DNA from: Gammaproteobacteria bacterium | Lineage (GTDB): Bacteria > Pseudomonadota > Gammaproteobacteria > Ga0077536 | Assembly (NCBI GenBank): GCA_020849475.1 | Contig: JADLGE010000062.1 | Location: 1-64,000 of the forward strand | Direction of reading: 5' to 3' | Length of the DNA: 64,000 nucleotides | Shown here: piece by piece, positions 9,118-17,846 of the stretch | Layout: the number at the start of each line of letters is the position of its first letter | Position numbering within the stretch: position 1 is the first letter of the stretch | The notes under the pieces: model-generated | Database searches by the model: none | The model's input: only the letters and a program-made list of their open reading frames with translations | Told to the model about the DNA's origin: nothing | Position numbers and translations under genes: made by a program

Positions 9118-11415
9118 ATGACCCATGCCAACCCAGCCGCCGGTGGCGAACCGGATTACGCGCAATTGCTGAGCGACAGCGTTGCCGACTATTGCGCTCG
9201 CGCGCTCGAGCCGCGTCGATTGCGTGCCCTGCACGGCGCGTCGCAATCCTTCGACCGCCAGGCCTGGCGCGACATGGCGGAGCTTGGCTGGTGTGGCCTG
9301 CTAGTGCCTGAAGCACAAGGCGGTGTCGGCCTCGGCGCGCAGGCGGTGGCGAGCGTGTGCCGCGAACTCGGCCGCGTGGTGGCGGCCGAGCCGTTCATCG
9401 AAAGCGCGGTGATGGCAGCCAGCCTGTTGTCATCGCTCAACGGTGCCGCTGCGCATCTTGCGGCCCTGCTCGACGGCGCGGCGGTGTACAGCGCGCCAGT
9501 CACGCCCGCCGCCTGGCAGCGTGCGGTGCAGGCGCGCCGCGATGGCGATGCCTGGCTGCTCGACGGTGAGCTCGGGCAAGTGCCGCTGGCGGCCGACGCC
9601 GATGTGCTGCTGATGCCCGCGCGCAGTGAGGGGGGCGAGCTTCTGTGCGTGGTGCCGCGCAACGCCGCGGGCCTGACGGTCGAGTCCGTGACCCTCGCCG
9701 ATGACACGCGCGATGGTCGCGTCAGCTGCCAGGCGCTGCGTTGCGAGAGCTGCCTGCCCATCAGCGCCGCGGCGGTCGCGCGCAGCCTGGCTCTTGGCGC
9801 GGTCGCCGGCAGCGCCTACATGCTCGGCCTGTGTGAAGCGCTGCTCGACACCACGCTGGAATATTTGCGCACACGCCGCCAGTTCGGTCGTGCGCTCGGC
9901 AGTTTTCAGGCCTTGCAGCATCGCGCCGTCGACATGTTCATGCATGTGCGTCTGACGCGCGCCGCGCTCGACGCCGCCGTGACGAGCATCGATGCCGGGC
10001 AGGACAGCGCACTCGCCGGCGCGCGTGTGCGGCAACGCGCCTGCGACACCGTCACGCGCGTCCTGCGTGAAGCGATACAACTGCATGGCGCCATCGGCTA
10101 CACCGAACAATGCGATGTCTCGCTGTATGTACAGCGCGGCCTCGTGATGAGCGCGCGCCACGGCGGCGCCATCACACAATTGCGCGGCATGCCGGCGCTG
10201 CTGCACGGCGCGAGCGCCGATGAAGCGGCCCTGCCGGCGCCGCTACCCGATGCCTACCTGCCGCCCGGCGGCGACTGGAACGAAGTCGACGACCGTCTGT
10301 TCCGCAGCACCGTGCGGCACTGGATAGAGGCGAACTACCCGGCCACTTTGCGCCATCCGCCCGGCCAGTTGCGCTGGGCCGAGATCAAAGACTGGCATGC
10401 GACGCTCGTGGCGCGCGGCTGGGCGGCGCCGGCGTGGCCGCGGGAATACGGCGGCATGGGCTTGGGCGCCAGCAAGATGATCATCTTCATCGAGGAGCTC
10501 GAGCGCTGGGGCGTGGCGCGCGCGCCCGATCAAGGCATTGTCATGATCGGACCCATCCTGCAGGCGCACGGCAACCAAGCGCAGCGCGAGCGCTACCTGG
10601 CCCACGCGCTCTCCGGCGATGAGATCTGGTGCCAAGGCTATTCGGAGCCGAATGCCGGTTCCGATCTCGCGTCGCTGGCGACCAGCGCGGTGCTGGAAGG
10701 CGATGAATTCATCGTCAACGGTCAGAAGACCTGGACCACCCACGGCATGGATGCCACACACATGTATTGCCTGGTGCGCACCGACCCGCAGGCCAAACCC
10801 CAGGCTGGCATCAGTTTTCTGCTGATAGATCTCCAGCAGCCGGGCGTGACGGTGCGGCCCATCATCAATCTCGGCGGCCACGTCGATTTCTGCGAGGTGT
10901 TCCTCGACAACGTGCGCGTGCCGCGCGCCAACCTGGTCGGCGCGCTCAATCAAGGCTGGACCATCGCCAAGTCGCTGCTCGGTCACGAGCGCCTGTTCGT
11001 CGGCAGTCCCAAGCTGTGTCAGCACGCGTTGCATCAACTGCGCGAACTGGCGCAGGCCGATGGCCGCCTGCACGACGCGGTGTTCGTCGACGCACTGGCG
11101 CGCATCGCGCTCGATGTGCTGGATCTCGAGGCGCTGTACGCCGACTACGCCGCCATGCTGAAGCGCGGCGAAGAACCGGGCGTCGATATCTCGCTGCTCA
11201 AGATCTGGTCGACCGAAACCTATGTGCGCCTCTCAGAAATGATCCTCGAGGCGGGCGGCGACGCCGCCGGCGTGCGTGGCGCGCAGCGTTTCGGCGGCAC
11301 CGAGATAGACGTGCTGAGTCATTTCTATAACGCGCGACCGGCGCCCATCTATGCCGGCAGCAACGAGATCCAGCGCAACATCATCGCCAAGCACGTGCTC
11401 AAGCTGCCGACATGA
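9118..11415 (+). CDS. Fused didomain acyl-CoA dehydrogenase
   Basis: The product has 765 residues, twice the normal length, and contains two acyl-CoA dehydrogenase units. Unit 1 (about 10–365) ends in the typical QLHGAIGYTEQCDVSLYVQR. Unit 2 (about 390–765) carries the central ACAD motifs (WCQGYSEPNAGSDLASL, GQKTWTTHG) and the ending IYAGSNEIQRNIIAKHVL. Such head-to-tail fusions are known among actinobacterial FadE proteins, where one half may be catalytic and the other structural. It oxidises an acyl-CoA to the 2-enoyl-CoA with FAD. The ATG at 9118 has no evident Shine–Dalgarno, and 9106 is an alternative. Its stop overlaps the start of the acyl-CoA ligase by ATGA, so the two are translationally coupled. 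Confidence 0.85.
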   Translation: MTHANPAAGGEPDYAQLLSDSVADYCARALEPRRLRALHGASQSFDRQAWRDMAELGWCGLLVPEAQGGVGLGAQAVASVCRELGRVVAAEPFIESAVMAASLLSSLNGAAAHLAALLDGAAVYSAPVTPAAWQRAVQARRDGDAWLLDGELGQVPLAADADVLLMPARSEGGELLCVVPRNAAGLTVESVTLADDTRDGRVSCQALRCESCLPISAAAVARSLALGAVAGSAYMLGLCEALLDTTLEYLRTRRQFGRALGSFQALQHRAVDMFMHVRLTRAALDAAVTSIDAGQDSALAGARVRQRACDTVTRVLREAIQLHGAIGYTEQCDVSLYVQRGLVMSARHGGAITQLRGMPALLHGASADEAALPAPLPDAYLPPGGDWNEVDDRLFRSTVRHWIEANYPATLRHPPGQLRWAEIKDWHATLVARGWAAPAWPREYGGMGLGASKMIIFIEELERWGVARAPDQGIVMIGPILQAHGNQAQRERYLAHALSGDEIWCQGYSEPNAGSDLASLATSAVLEGDEFIVNGQKTWTTHGMDATHMYCLVRTDPQAKPQAGISFLLIDLQQPGVTVRPIINLGGHVDFCEVFLDNVRVPRANLVGALNQGWTIAKSLLGHERLFVGSPKLCQHALHQLRELAQADGRLHDAVFVDALARIALDVLDLEALYADYAAMLKRGEEPGVDISLLKIWSTETYVRLSEMILEAGGDAAGVRGAQRFGGTEIDVLSHFYNARPAPIYAGSNEIQRNIIAKHVLKLPT

Positions 11416-13028
11416 AGCTGCTCACCGAATCCTACTGGCCACTCGCCGACGACCTGCCGCTGCTGGAAACCAGCTGTGGTGAGGTGTTGCGTGCCGCGGC
11501 GGCGGCTCACGGTGAGCGCGTGGCGCTGGTCGAAGGGCAGGCCGAACCGGCGAGTCGTCGACGTTGGACCTATGCCGCGTTGCTCGACGAAGCCGAGTGC
11601 TGCGCGCGCGCCTTGCTGAACGTCTTCAAGCCTGGCGACCACATCGCGGTGTGGGCCGGCAACAATCCCGAATGGGTCATCGTGCAATATGGCCTGGCGC
11701 TGGCCGGCATGGTGCTGGTGACGGTCAACCCGGCCTATCGCGCCCACGAACTCGGCTATGTGCTGCGCCAGTCGCGCGCCCGCGGCGTGTTCCATGGGCG
11801 CGACTATCGTGGCCTCGACATGCGCGCGCTAGTCGACGAGGCGGTGCGCGATGAAGGCTCGCAGCTGGCCGCCGTCGTGTGTCTCGATGAGTTGCATGCT
11901 TTCGTCGCGAGCAATGACAAGGGCGCGGCCTTGCCCACGGTCAATCCGCGCCAGCCGTGCATGATTCAGTACACTTCCGGCACCACCGGCCAGCCCAAGG
12001 GCGCCTTGCTCAATCACTACAGCGTGACCAACAACTCGCGCATCATGGCGCTGGTCAAGGCGCTGGACGGCAGCACCATCAATCTCGCGGTGGCGCCGCT
12101 GTTCCACACCGCGGGCTGCGTCGGCAACGTGCTCGGCATGGCGCAGATCGGCGCGACCCTGGTGCAGCCGGCGGCCTTCGATGCCGAATCCATGCTCGAC
12201 CTCATCGAGCAAGAGCGCGTGACGTACACCTTCGGCGTGCCGACCATGCTGATTGCACTGCTCGCCGCGCAGGCGCGTAAGCCGCGCAATCTTGCGACGC
12301 TCAAGACGGTGTTCTCCGGCGCCACCATCGTACCGATGGAAGTGGTGCGCCAGGTCGAGGAGCAGTTCGGCGTGACGCTTATCATCGGTTATGGCCAGAC
12401 CGAGACTTCGCCCGCCATCACCCACACCCGCCCGCACGACAACGCGGTCGACAAGAGCGAGACCATCGGTCAGCCGATACCGCAAATCGAAGTGAAGATA
12501 GTCGACCCTGCGAGCGGCGCGACGCTGCCGCTCGATACGCCGGGCGAACTATGCACGCGCGGCTTCCTGGTGATGATGGGCTATTTCGACATGCCGGAAG
12601 CCACCAATGCCACCATCGATGCCGATGGCTGGCTGCATACGGGCGACCTGTGCAGCATGGATGCACGCGGTTTCTGCCGCGTCACCGGGCGCTTGAAGGA
12701 CATGATCATTCGTGGCGGCGAGAACATCTATCCGCGCGAAATCGAGGAAGTGCTCTACACCCATCCCGCCGTTGCCGAAGTGGCGGTGGTCGGTCTCCCC
12801 GACGACTACTGGGGTGAACAGGTCGGAGCGGTGGTGAGCTTCAAGAGCGCTGCGCAAGCGAGCGGCGAGGCGCTGCGCGCGTACGTCGCGGCGCGACTCG
12901 CGCGGCACAAGGTGCCGAGCCAGTGGTATGCGCTGCCGGCGATTCCGGCAACCGCCTCGGGCAAGCTGCAGAAATTCAAGCTGGTGGAGATGTTTCGCGG
13001 CGGGGAGTTGGAAGCCGCGAAGATTTGA
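11412..13028 (+). CDS. Acyl-CoA synthetase / AMP-dependent ligase
   Basis: The product has 538 residues, normal for the ANL superfamily. Visible motifs are the P-loop YTSGTTGQPKGALLNH, the A5 motif GYGQTETSP, the A7 motif TGDLCSMD, the hinge GRLKDMIIRGGENIYPREIE and the catalytic Lys near the end (PATASGKLQKFKL). It forms an acyl-adenylate from a carboxylic acid and ATP, then the CoA thioester. Together with the fused dehydrogenase it begins beta-oxidation of an unknown acid. It is closest in style to medium/long-chain and branched-chain ligases. It is followed by two palindromic repeats. Confidence 0.9.
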   Translation: MKLLTESYWPLADDLPLLETSCGEVLRAAAAAHGERVALVEGQAEPASRRRWTYAALLDEAECCARALLNVFKPGDHIAVWAGNNPEWVIVQYGLALAGMVLVTVNPAYRAHELGYVLRQSRARGVFHGRDYRGLDMRALVDEAVRDEGSQLAAVVCLDELHAFVASNDKGAALPTVNPRQPCMIQYTSGTTGQPKGALLNHYSVTNNSRIMALVKALDGSTINLAVAPLFHTAGCVGNVLGMAQIGATLVQPAAFDAESMLDLIEQERVTYTFGVPTMLIALLAAQARKPRNLATLKTVFSGATIVPMEVVRQVEEQFGVTLIIGYGQTETSPAITHTRPHDNAVDKSETIGQPIPQIEVKIVDPASGATLPLDTPGELCTRGFLVMMGYFDMPEATNATIDADGWLHTGDLCSMDARGFCRVTGRLKDMIIRGGENIYPREIEEVLYTHPAVAEVAVVGLPDDYWGEQVGAVVSFKSAAQASGEALRAYVAARLARHKVPSQWYALPAIPATASGKLQKFKLVEMFRGGELEAAKI

Positions 13029-13047
13029 CGATCAGTGGCAACATTCG

Positions 13048-13070
13048 AATGTCAGACATCAGTCTGACAC
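13048..13070. repeat. Family 1 palindrome, single copy with outer halves
   Basis: AATGTCAGAC, then ATCA as centre, then GTCTGACA. The left end is the AATGTCAG half that faces outward in paired copies, and the right arm mirrors it. It lies 20 bases after the acyl-CoA synthetase stop, in the same 96-base gap as a family 2 element. It looks like a pair collapsed onto its shared core. Confidence 0.8.
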
Positions 13071-13106
13071 TCGGCCGCCCGCGGCCATCTCAAGCGCGCT
13101 GCCGAT

Positions 13107-13128
13107 GTGCGAATGAATTCGCACCTAC
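13107..13128. repeat. Family 2 palindrome that supplies the stop codon of the gene to its right
   Basis: GTGCGAAT, centre GA, ATTCGCAC, then CTAC. Read on the minus strand it starts GTAGGTGCG, and the TAG at 13127–13125 is the stop codon of the 13125–13694 gene. Similar stop-codon positions occur at 52.4 and 57.3 kb. Confidence 0.85.
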
Positions 13129-13694
13129 AACGAACGCGCGCTCGCCTTTTCTTCTTCCATGCGCAACATGAGTCGTAACAGCGACTCCATCTCCTGGTAG
13201 CTTTTATCGTCGCCGGCATTCGGCAGGATCACCGGCAGGCTGCTGTCATCCACCAGGTTGCTGTCGAGCAGGATCAGCGGAATGCGCCGCTTCACGTCCA
13301 TGATGGTGCGAAACACCGAGTAATAGGTGCCGACCAAGCCGTAGCGATCGTCGCGCGCCACCTGTTCGAGCAGGGTCTCGAGCGGCGCGCGCGCGATCTT
13401 GATGCGCAGTGAGTATTTGCGATCGGCGGACGAGAGTTCGTCGTACCAGCGGCCGTAGAACGTCAGGGTTTCGTGCCACGGCAGGCGCAGTATCGATTCC
13501 GGGCGGCTGACGCGGCCAATCACGGGCGCGCCCAGCGCTTTCAGTTCCCCGAGCTTGATGAGCTTGAGGCGCTCGCCGTCGGTCTCGAGTCGATGCACGA
13601 GATAGCGATCGCCGCCCTTGGTTGCCAGCAGGGTCTTGGCCAGACCGATGCGGACGAGGGAATAGACCAGCGCTGATTGCGGGGAAGCGGTCAT
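13125..13694 (-). CDS. Conserved hypothetical protein, function not recognised
   Basis: The product has 189 residues from the ATG at 13694; a GTG at 13754 would add 20 residues of poor composition. It appears soluble with mixed alpha/beta composition. Near its start is SALVYSLVRIGLAKTLL. The middle is basic (SADRKYSLRIKIARAPLETLL) and the C-terminus is a charged helix (SYQEMESLLRLMLRMEEEK). No catalytic motif was recognised. It lies downstream of the Crp-like regulator on the same strand with about a 160-base gap, so co-regulation is possible. Its stop codon is part of a family 2 repeat. Confidence 0.6.
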   Translation of the reverse strand: MTASPQSALVYSLVRIGLAKTLLATKGGDRYLVHRLETDGERLKLIKLGELKALGAPVIGRVSRPESILRLPWHETLTFYGRWYDELSSADRKYSLRIKIARAPLETLLEQVARDDRYGLVGTYYSVFRTIMDVKRRIPLILLDSNLVDDSSLPVILPNAGDDKSYQEMESLLRLMLRMEEEKASARSL

Positions 13695-13855
13695 GGCGCC
13701 TGACGGATGCCGTGCTCCTGAATTGGGGAACAGCACCATCCGTATGCCAGGCACCCGGTAGCCATGTTGGCAGCGTCATGCTCAATGGGTCTAAGCGCGC
13801 CTGGTGCCCGCGCAGAATAGCGGGCAGTGGCGCAGGAATCGAGTCTCGCCGGTTA

Positions 13856-14551
13856 TCAGCGGCCCGCTGTGGCGCTGACAACCGTCGGGCGCACGCGCGG
13901 TGAGCTGAATTCCCGCTTGCCGAGCACCACCACCGACTTGCCATCGACGCTGATGAGGCCCTGCTCCTCCAGCACCACCAGCACACGGCCGACCATTTCG
14001 CGCGATGCGCCGACGATGTCGCCGAGTTCGAGACGGGTGATGCGTACCAGCATGCCGTCGGGATGGGTGATGGCGCCTGGTTCCTTGGAAAGTTCGGTCA
14101 GGGTGCGCGCCACGCGGCCCGCCACATCGAGAAATGCGAGGTCGCCGATTTTCTGATCCATGCGCCGCAGGCGATGGGCAAGCTGTTCGGCGATGATCAT
14201 CAGGAGATCGGGAAACAGCGTCGGCGTCGACTTCAGGCGTTCGTAGCTGATCTGTGCGATTTCGCTGGCGACCTTGGCGCGCACCACGGCGCTGCGCTTG
14301 ACGTCGTCACCAAACAGGCCGATTTCGCCGAAGAATTCGCCAGCATTGAGATAGGCGAGCACCAGCTCGTTACCTTGTTCGTCCTCGATGCGTACCGATA
14401 CCGCGCCACTGATGACGTAGAACAGATCGCGCGACGGATCGCCCTGGCGAATGATGGTGCTCTTGGCCGGCACATGCTTGCGGTGACAATGGCCGAGGAA
14501 ACGCTGGATCAAATCCTGGTTTCCGCTGTGTCCGTAAGGTTCTGTAGCCAT
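13856..14551 (-). CDS. crp: Crp/Vfr-type cyclic-nucleotide regulator
   Basis: The product has 231 residues with an N-terminal cNMP-binding domain, dimer helix and C-terminal winged helix. It follows CRP closely along its length: GEFFGEIGLF, RSAVVRAK, then DLAFLDVAGRVARTL, THPDGM and SREMVGRVL in the recognition helix, identical there to my recollection of Vfr. Glu and Arg-Ser of the phosphate-binding cassette are kept. The two residues that contact the adenine in E. coli CRP (Thr127, Ser128) appear to be Met and Asp here (RRMDQKIG), so ligand choice may differ. A 20-residue tail extends beyond the usual end. There is only one cysteine, so it is not an FNR-type iron–sulfur sensor. Confidence 0.85.
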   Translation of the reverse strand: MATEPYGHSGNQDLIQRFLGHCHRKHVPAKSTIIRQGDPSRDLFYVISGAVSVRIEDEQGNELVLAYLNAGEFFGEIGLFGDDVKRSAVVRAKVASEIAQISYERLKSTPTLFPDLLMIIAEQLAHRLRRMDQKIGDLAFLDVAGRVARTLTELSKEPGAITHPDGMLVRITRLELGDIVGASREMVGRVLVVLEEQGLISVDGKSVVVLGKREFSSPRVRPTVVSATAGR

Positions 14552-14660
14552 GCTGTGCTCCTCTCGTCGGCGATGCGGCCGCGTGCGTTGAGCAGGGGAG
14601 AGCGGCCGCGCGGCGCAAACCTTAAATTTTTGTGGCGCGCTGGCCGACAGCGGCCCGAAT

Positions 14661-15728
14661 TCAGACCCGCGCGGCTTCCATCACGCGCGCCCAGTCTTCC
14701 ACCGCATCGGGATACTGCGGCAACACCACGAAGGAGATTTCGCTGTAGCCGGCGTCGGCGATGCCTTTGACCTGCTCGGCGAGTTGCTTGACGGTGCCGG
14801 TGAAGGTCGATTTGCGAATGAATTCGGCCGGCAGCACCGCGTCTTCTTCCGGGCGCATGAACAGGGCATGGCCGCGGTGCAGGGTCAGGTAGCGGGCATC
14901 GGCCGGCTGGTAGTCGCGATAGAGGGCGCGATAGGCCGCGACCAGCGCGTCGTCTTCGACGTTGCCCGTGCCGAGGTCGCCCGCATCGGCTTCCATGAGG
15001 TTGTGCAGCACCATCGCCGCCAGTGGCCCGGCCTGGGCGCGCACGCGCGGCGTCGCGCAGCTTTCCCCGTCGCGCAACACCGCGCCGAAAGTGAAGGCGA
15101 GCTTGCGATGATCCTCGGGCGCGCGGCCGGCAGCGCGGTACGCGGCGTCCATGGCGGCCATTTCCGCGCGCACCTGGTCCTGCGACATGAACAGCGTGAT
15201 CCAGTGGCAGCCGAGCTCGGCGGCGAGTTCGCGCGTGCGCGGGCCCATGGCCGCGACATGCGTGCGCACCGGGTCGGTGGTGTTGAACAGCGGCACTTCA
15301 GGGTTCAGGAAGCGAATCTTGCGGCGGCGCCCGGCGCCGAAGTCCCACTCGACGGTGTCGCGCGCGAGCAGGCCACGCACGGCACGCAGGTGACGACTCA
15401 AGGTATCGACGCTGATGGCGCCGAGGCCCATCGCGCGCCGCGCCGAGAAGCCGGTGCCGACGCCCCAGTCGATGCGCCCCGGCGCCAGCGCATTCAAAGT
15501 CGCGAGCATGTTGGCGGTGACCGGCGGGATGCGATTGGTCGGCACGCACACGCCGGTGCCGAGTCGGATGCGTGAGGTCTGCATGGCCGCCGCCGCCATC
15601 GCCACGAACGGATCGGCCGCCACCATCTGGCTGTCCTCGAACCAGGCGGAGTGGAAGCCGAGTTCTTCGGCGCGCTTCGCGACTTTCCAGCTGTCGGCGG
15701 CGGTCGCAAGTTCAATCGCGAAGTCCAT
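14661..15728 (-). CDS. LLM-class (luciferase-like) flavin-dependent oxidoreductase
   Basis: The product has 355 residues, a full-length F420/FMN-binding luciferase-like TIM barrel. The features are an N-terminal beta strand (MDFAIELATAADSWKVAKRAEELGFHSAWF, which is cited here only as the first 30 residues), the loop around TSRIRLGTGVCVPTNRIPP, and a long C-terminal insertion. It starts behind GAGGA with an 8-base spacer. It lies 9 bases after the stop of the acyl-CoA dehydrogenase gene, so the two form an operon. It could be a monooxygenase or reductase acting on a substrate related to that pathway; which one cannot be told from the sequence. Confidence 0.85.
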   Translation of the reverse strand: MDFAIELATAADSWKVAKRAEELGFHSAWFEDSQMVAADPFVAMAAAAMQTSRIRLGTGVCVPTNRIPPVTANMLATLNALAPGRIDWGVGTGFSARRAMGLGAISVDTLSRHLRAVRGLLARDTVEWDFGAGRRRKIRFLNPEVPLFNTTDPVRTHVAAMGPRTRELAAELGCHWITLFMSQDQVRAEMAAMDAAYRAAGRAPEDHRKLAFTFGAVLRDGESCATPRVRAQAGPLAAMVLHNLMEADAGDLGTGNVEDDALVAAYRALYRDYQPADARYLTLHRGHALFMRPEEDAVLPAEFIRKSTFTGTVKQLAEQVKGIADAGYSEISFVVLPQYPDAVEDWARVMEAARV

Positions 15729-15737
15729 GGAATATCC

Positions 15738-16904
15738 TCAGTAGGATTTCGGCAGGCCGAGTACGCGCTCGGCGATGTAGCACAGCATCAAGGCCGGGCT
15801 GATGGGCGCGATGCGATGAATCATCACTTCGCGCAGATAGCGTTCGACGTGATATTCCTTCGCATAGCCCATGCCGCCGTGGGTCATGACGGCGTTGGTG
15901 CAGGTGCTGAAGGCCGCTTCGGCGGCGAGGTACTTGGCGCTGTTCGCTTCCGCGCCGCATTCCTGATCGCTGTCGTAGAGCGAGGCCGCCTTCATGGCCA
16001 TGAGGTTGGCCGCCTCGAGTTCCATCCAGTTTTTTGCGAGTGGATGCTGTATCGCCTGGTTCTGGCCGATGGGCCGACCGAACACCACGCGCTCGTTGGC
16101 GTAGTTGACCGCGCGCTTCAAGGCCACGCGCCCGAGACCGACGAGGCCCGCCGCCACCAGGATGCGTTCGGCATTCAAGCCGGCCAGGAGATAACGAAAG
16201 CCTTTGCCTTCTTCACCAATACGGTGCGCGACCGGCACCGGCAGGTCGTCGAAGAACAGTTGATTGGAATCGACACAGGCGCGGCCCATCTTGTCGATTT
16301 TTCGAATCTCGACATAGCGTCGATCGAGATCGGTATAGAACAGCGACAGGCCGTCCATCGGCCGCGCGGTTTGCTCGATGGGCGTGGTGCGCGTGATGAG
16401 CATGATCTTGTTGGCGACCTGCGCGGTCGAGATCCAGACTTTTTCGCCGGACACGATGTAATGATCGCCCTTGCGCAGCGCGCGGGTCTTGAGACGCGTG
16501 GTGTCGTGACCAGTACTCGGTTCAGTGACGCCGAAGCAGGCGATGTCGTCGCGCCGCACGATGCGCGGCAGCCATGCGTTTTTCTGCTCGTCGTTGCCAT
16601 ACATGATGATGGGCTTGGCGCCGAACAGGCCGATGCCGATGGCGGACAGGCCACTGTTGGCGGCGCCCGATTCGGAAATGGCCTGCAACACCAGCGCTGC
16701 TTCGGTGACGCCAAGACCGCTGCCACCGTATTCCTCGGGCACCGCGATGCCGATGAAGCCGGCGTCGGCGAGAGCGCGACAGAAGTCTTCGGGAAACTCA
16801 CCGCTGTTGTCGCGATCGAGCCAGTAGTGCTCGTCGAAGCGCGCGCACAACTCCAGCACCGCCTCCCGGATCTGGCGCTGCTCGACCGTCAACTCGAAGT
16901 TCAT
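15738..16904 (-). CDS. Acyl-CoA dehydrogenase
   Basis: The product has 388 residues and starts at 16904 behind GGGGGAG; the frame opens 12 codons earlier without a site. Full ACAD layout: N-terminal helical domain, ACFGVTEPSTGHDTTRLKT in the middle domain, YIVSGEKVWISTAQ, and a C-terminal helical domain (YANERVVFGRPIGQNQAIQHPLA, then THGGMGYAKEYHVERYLREV) with the usual Arg of the FAD-contact region. It introduces a double bond at C2–C3 of an acyl-CoA and passes electrons to ETF. It is the first gene of a two-gene operon with the luciferase-like enzyme. Confidence 0.88.
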   Translation of the reverse strand: MNFELTVEQRQIREAVLELCARFDEHYWLDRDNSGEFPEDFCRALADAGFIGIAVPEEYGGSGLGVTEAALVLQAISESGAANSGLSAIGIGLFGAKPIIMYGNDEQKNAWLPRIVRRDDIACFGVTEPSTGHDTTRLKTRALRKGDHYIVSGEKVWISTAQVANKIMLITRTTPIEQTARPMDGLSLFYTDLDRRYVEIRKIDKMGRACVDSNQLFFDDLPVPVAHRIGEEGKGFRYLLAGLNAERILVAAGLVGLGRVALKRAVNYANERVVFGRPIGQNQAIQHPLAKNWMELEAANLMAMKAASLYDSDQECGAEANSAKYLAAEAAFSTCTNAVMTHGGMGYAKEYHVERYLREVMIHRIAPISPALMLCYIAERVLGLPKSY

Positions 16905-16997
16905 CGCGTCTCCCCCCGCTGGCCTCGACGACAGCATCATCTCTGTATTCGACGCCGTGAACCATCCCTATGGTGGTGGCGCTGACTGGGATGCTTG

Positions 16998-17024
16998 AAT
17001 GTCAGGCTGAAGCCTGACCCACAG
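16998..17024. repeat. Family 1 palindrome, left member of inverted pair
   Basis: It reads AATGTCAGGCTGAAGCCTGA followed by CCCACAG. Its partner at 17037–17063 is its reverse complement at 25 of 27 positions. The two paired changes (G/C in each arm) keep the hairpin intact, which argues for selection on folding. Confidence 0.88.
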
Positions 17025-17036
17025 ACGCGCCGTACT

Positions 17037-17063
17037 CTGTGGGTCAGACTTCAGTCTGACATT
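17037..17063. repeat. Family 1 palindrome, right member of inverted pair
   Basis: It reads CTGTGGGTCAGACTTCAGTC then TGACATT. It is separated from its partner by 12 bases. The pair lies between the end of the enoyl-CoA hydratase gene and the start of the acyl-CoA dehydrogenase gene. Confidence 0.88.
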
Positions 17064-17090
17064 GGGAGCAGTGATCGCGGATGAAGGTGT

Positions 17091-17846
17091 TTATTTGTAA
17101 TCCGGCACGCGCTTTTCACGGAATGCCGCCACGCCTTCGGCGAAGTCGGCGCTGGCGCGCACCTGGTCGCCGAGTTGCTGTTCATGCGCTTCCTGACTCA
17201 AGGCCAGTTCGGCGCTGCAGGCCGTGACATGGCGCTTGACTGCCTGCACCGCCACCGGGCTGTTGGCGGCGATGAGTTCGGCGATGGCGAGCGCGCGCGG
17301 CAGCACCTGCTCGGCCGCCACCACTTCATTGATGAGTCCGATACGCGCCGCTTCACTGGCTTCGATCATCTCGGCCGTCAAGAGCAGCTTCATGGCGTGC
17401 ACGAAGCCAATCTGATGCACGAGCTTGGCGGTCGCGCCGCCGAACGGATAGATGGCCCATTTCACTTCCGGCAGGCCGAACTTGGCGTGGCTTGCGGCCA
17501 CGCGGATATCGCAGGACAACATCAATTCCACGCCGCCGCCGGCGCACACGCCATTGACTGCCGCGATGATGGGCTTGGGATAGGACGAGGTCTTGAGCAG
17601 GGCGCGGTTGATCATGCGCGCCATCTCTTCACTCGCACTCAAATCACCGCTGACGTCGGCGCCCGCGCAGAAGGCCTTGTCACCGGCGCCGGTCAGCACG
17701 ATGGCACGCACGTCCGAGGTTTCGAGCGCGTCCCACACCGCCACCAGGTCTTTCATGTCGGCGCGGCTCATGGCATTGCGCTTGGCCTGGTTGTCGATGC
17801 TGACCAGCGCGACATGGCGATGCGGGTGGCTGACGGTAATGGGCAT
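17091..17846 (-). CDS. Enoyl-CoA hydratase/isomerase (crotonase family)
   Basis: The product has 251 residues from the ATG at 17846, which has GGAG upstream; the open frame continues about 64 codons further without crotonase-like sequence. Typical parts are KRNAMSRADMKDL, GAGDKAFCAGADVSG (first oxyanion-hole region), AAVNGVCAGGGVELMLSCD (second), and FGLPEVKWAIYPFGG. The acidic catalytic residues of true hydratases are not obvious, since the PEVK region reads LPEVKWAIYPFGGA. It could therefore be a hydratase or an isomerase. It diverges from acxR across 315 bases. Confidence 0.85.
   Translation of the reverse strand: MPITVSHPHRHVALVSIDNQAKRNAMSRADMKDLVAVWDALETSDVRAIVLTGAGDKAFCAGADVSGDLSASEEMARMINRALLKTSSYPKPIIAAVNGVCAGGGVELMLSCDIRVAASHAKFGLPEVKWAIYPFGGATAKLVHQIGFVHAMKLLLTAEMIEASEAARIGLINEVVAAEQVLPRALAIAELIAANSPVAVQAVKRHVTACSAELALSQEAHEQQLGDQVRASADFAEGVAAFREKRVPDYK

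Noticed and set aside
6431..9121. Long antisense open frame of about 896 codons opposite the large membrane protein gene
   Set aside because: Its composition (Arg, Gln, His, Ala rich, no family features) is that of a shadow frame in GC-rich DNA; the opposite strand has clear membrane and sensor sequence and a ribosome site.
16998..17063. Paired repeats looking like a short CRISPR array
   Set aside because: Only two units, inverted rather than direct, with a 12-base spacer and palindromic units; the same pair recurs elsewhere and no cas gene is present.
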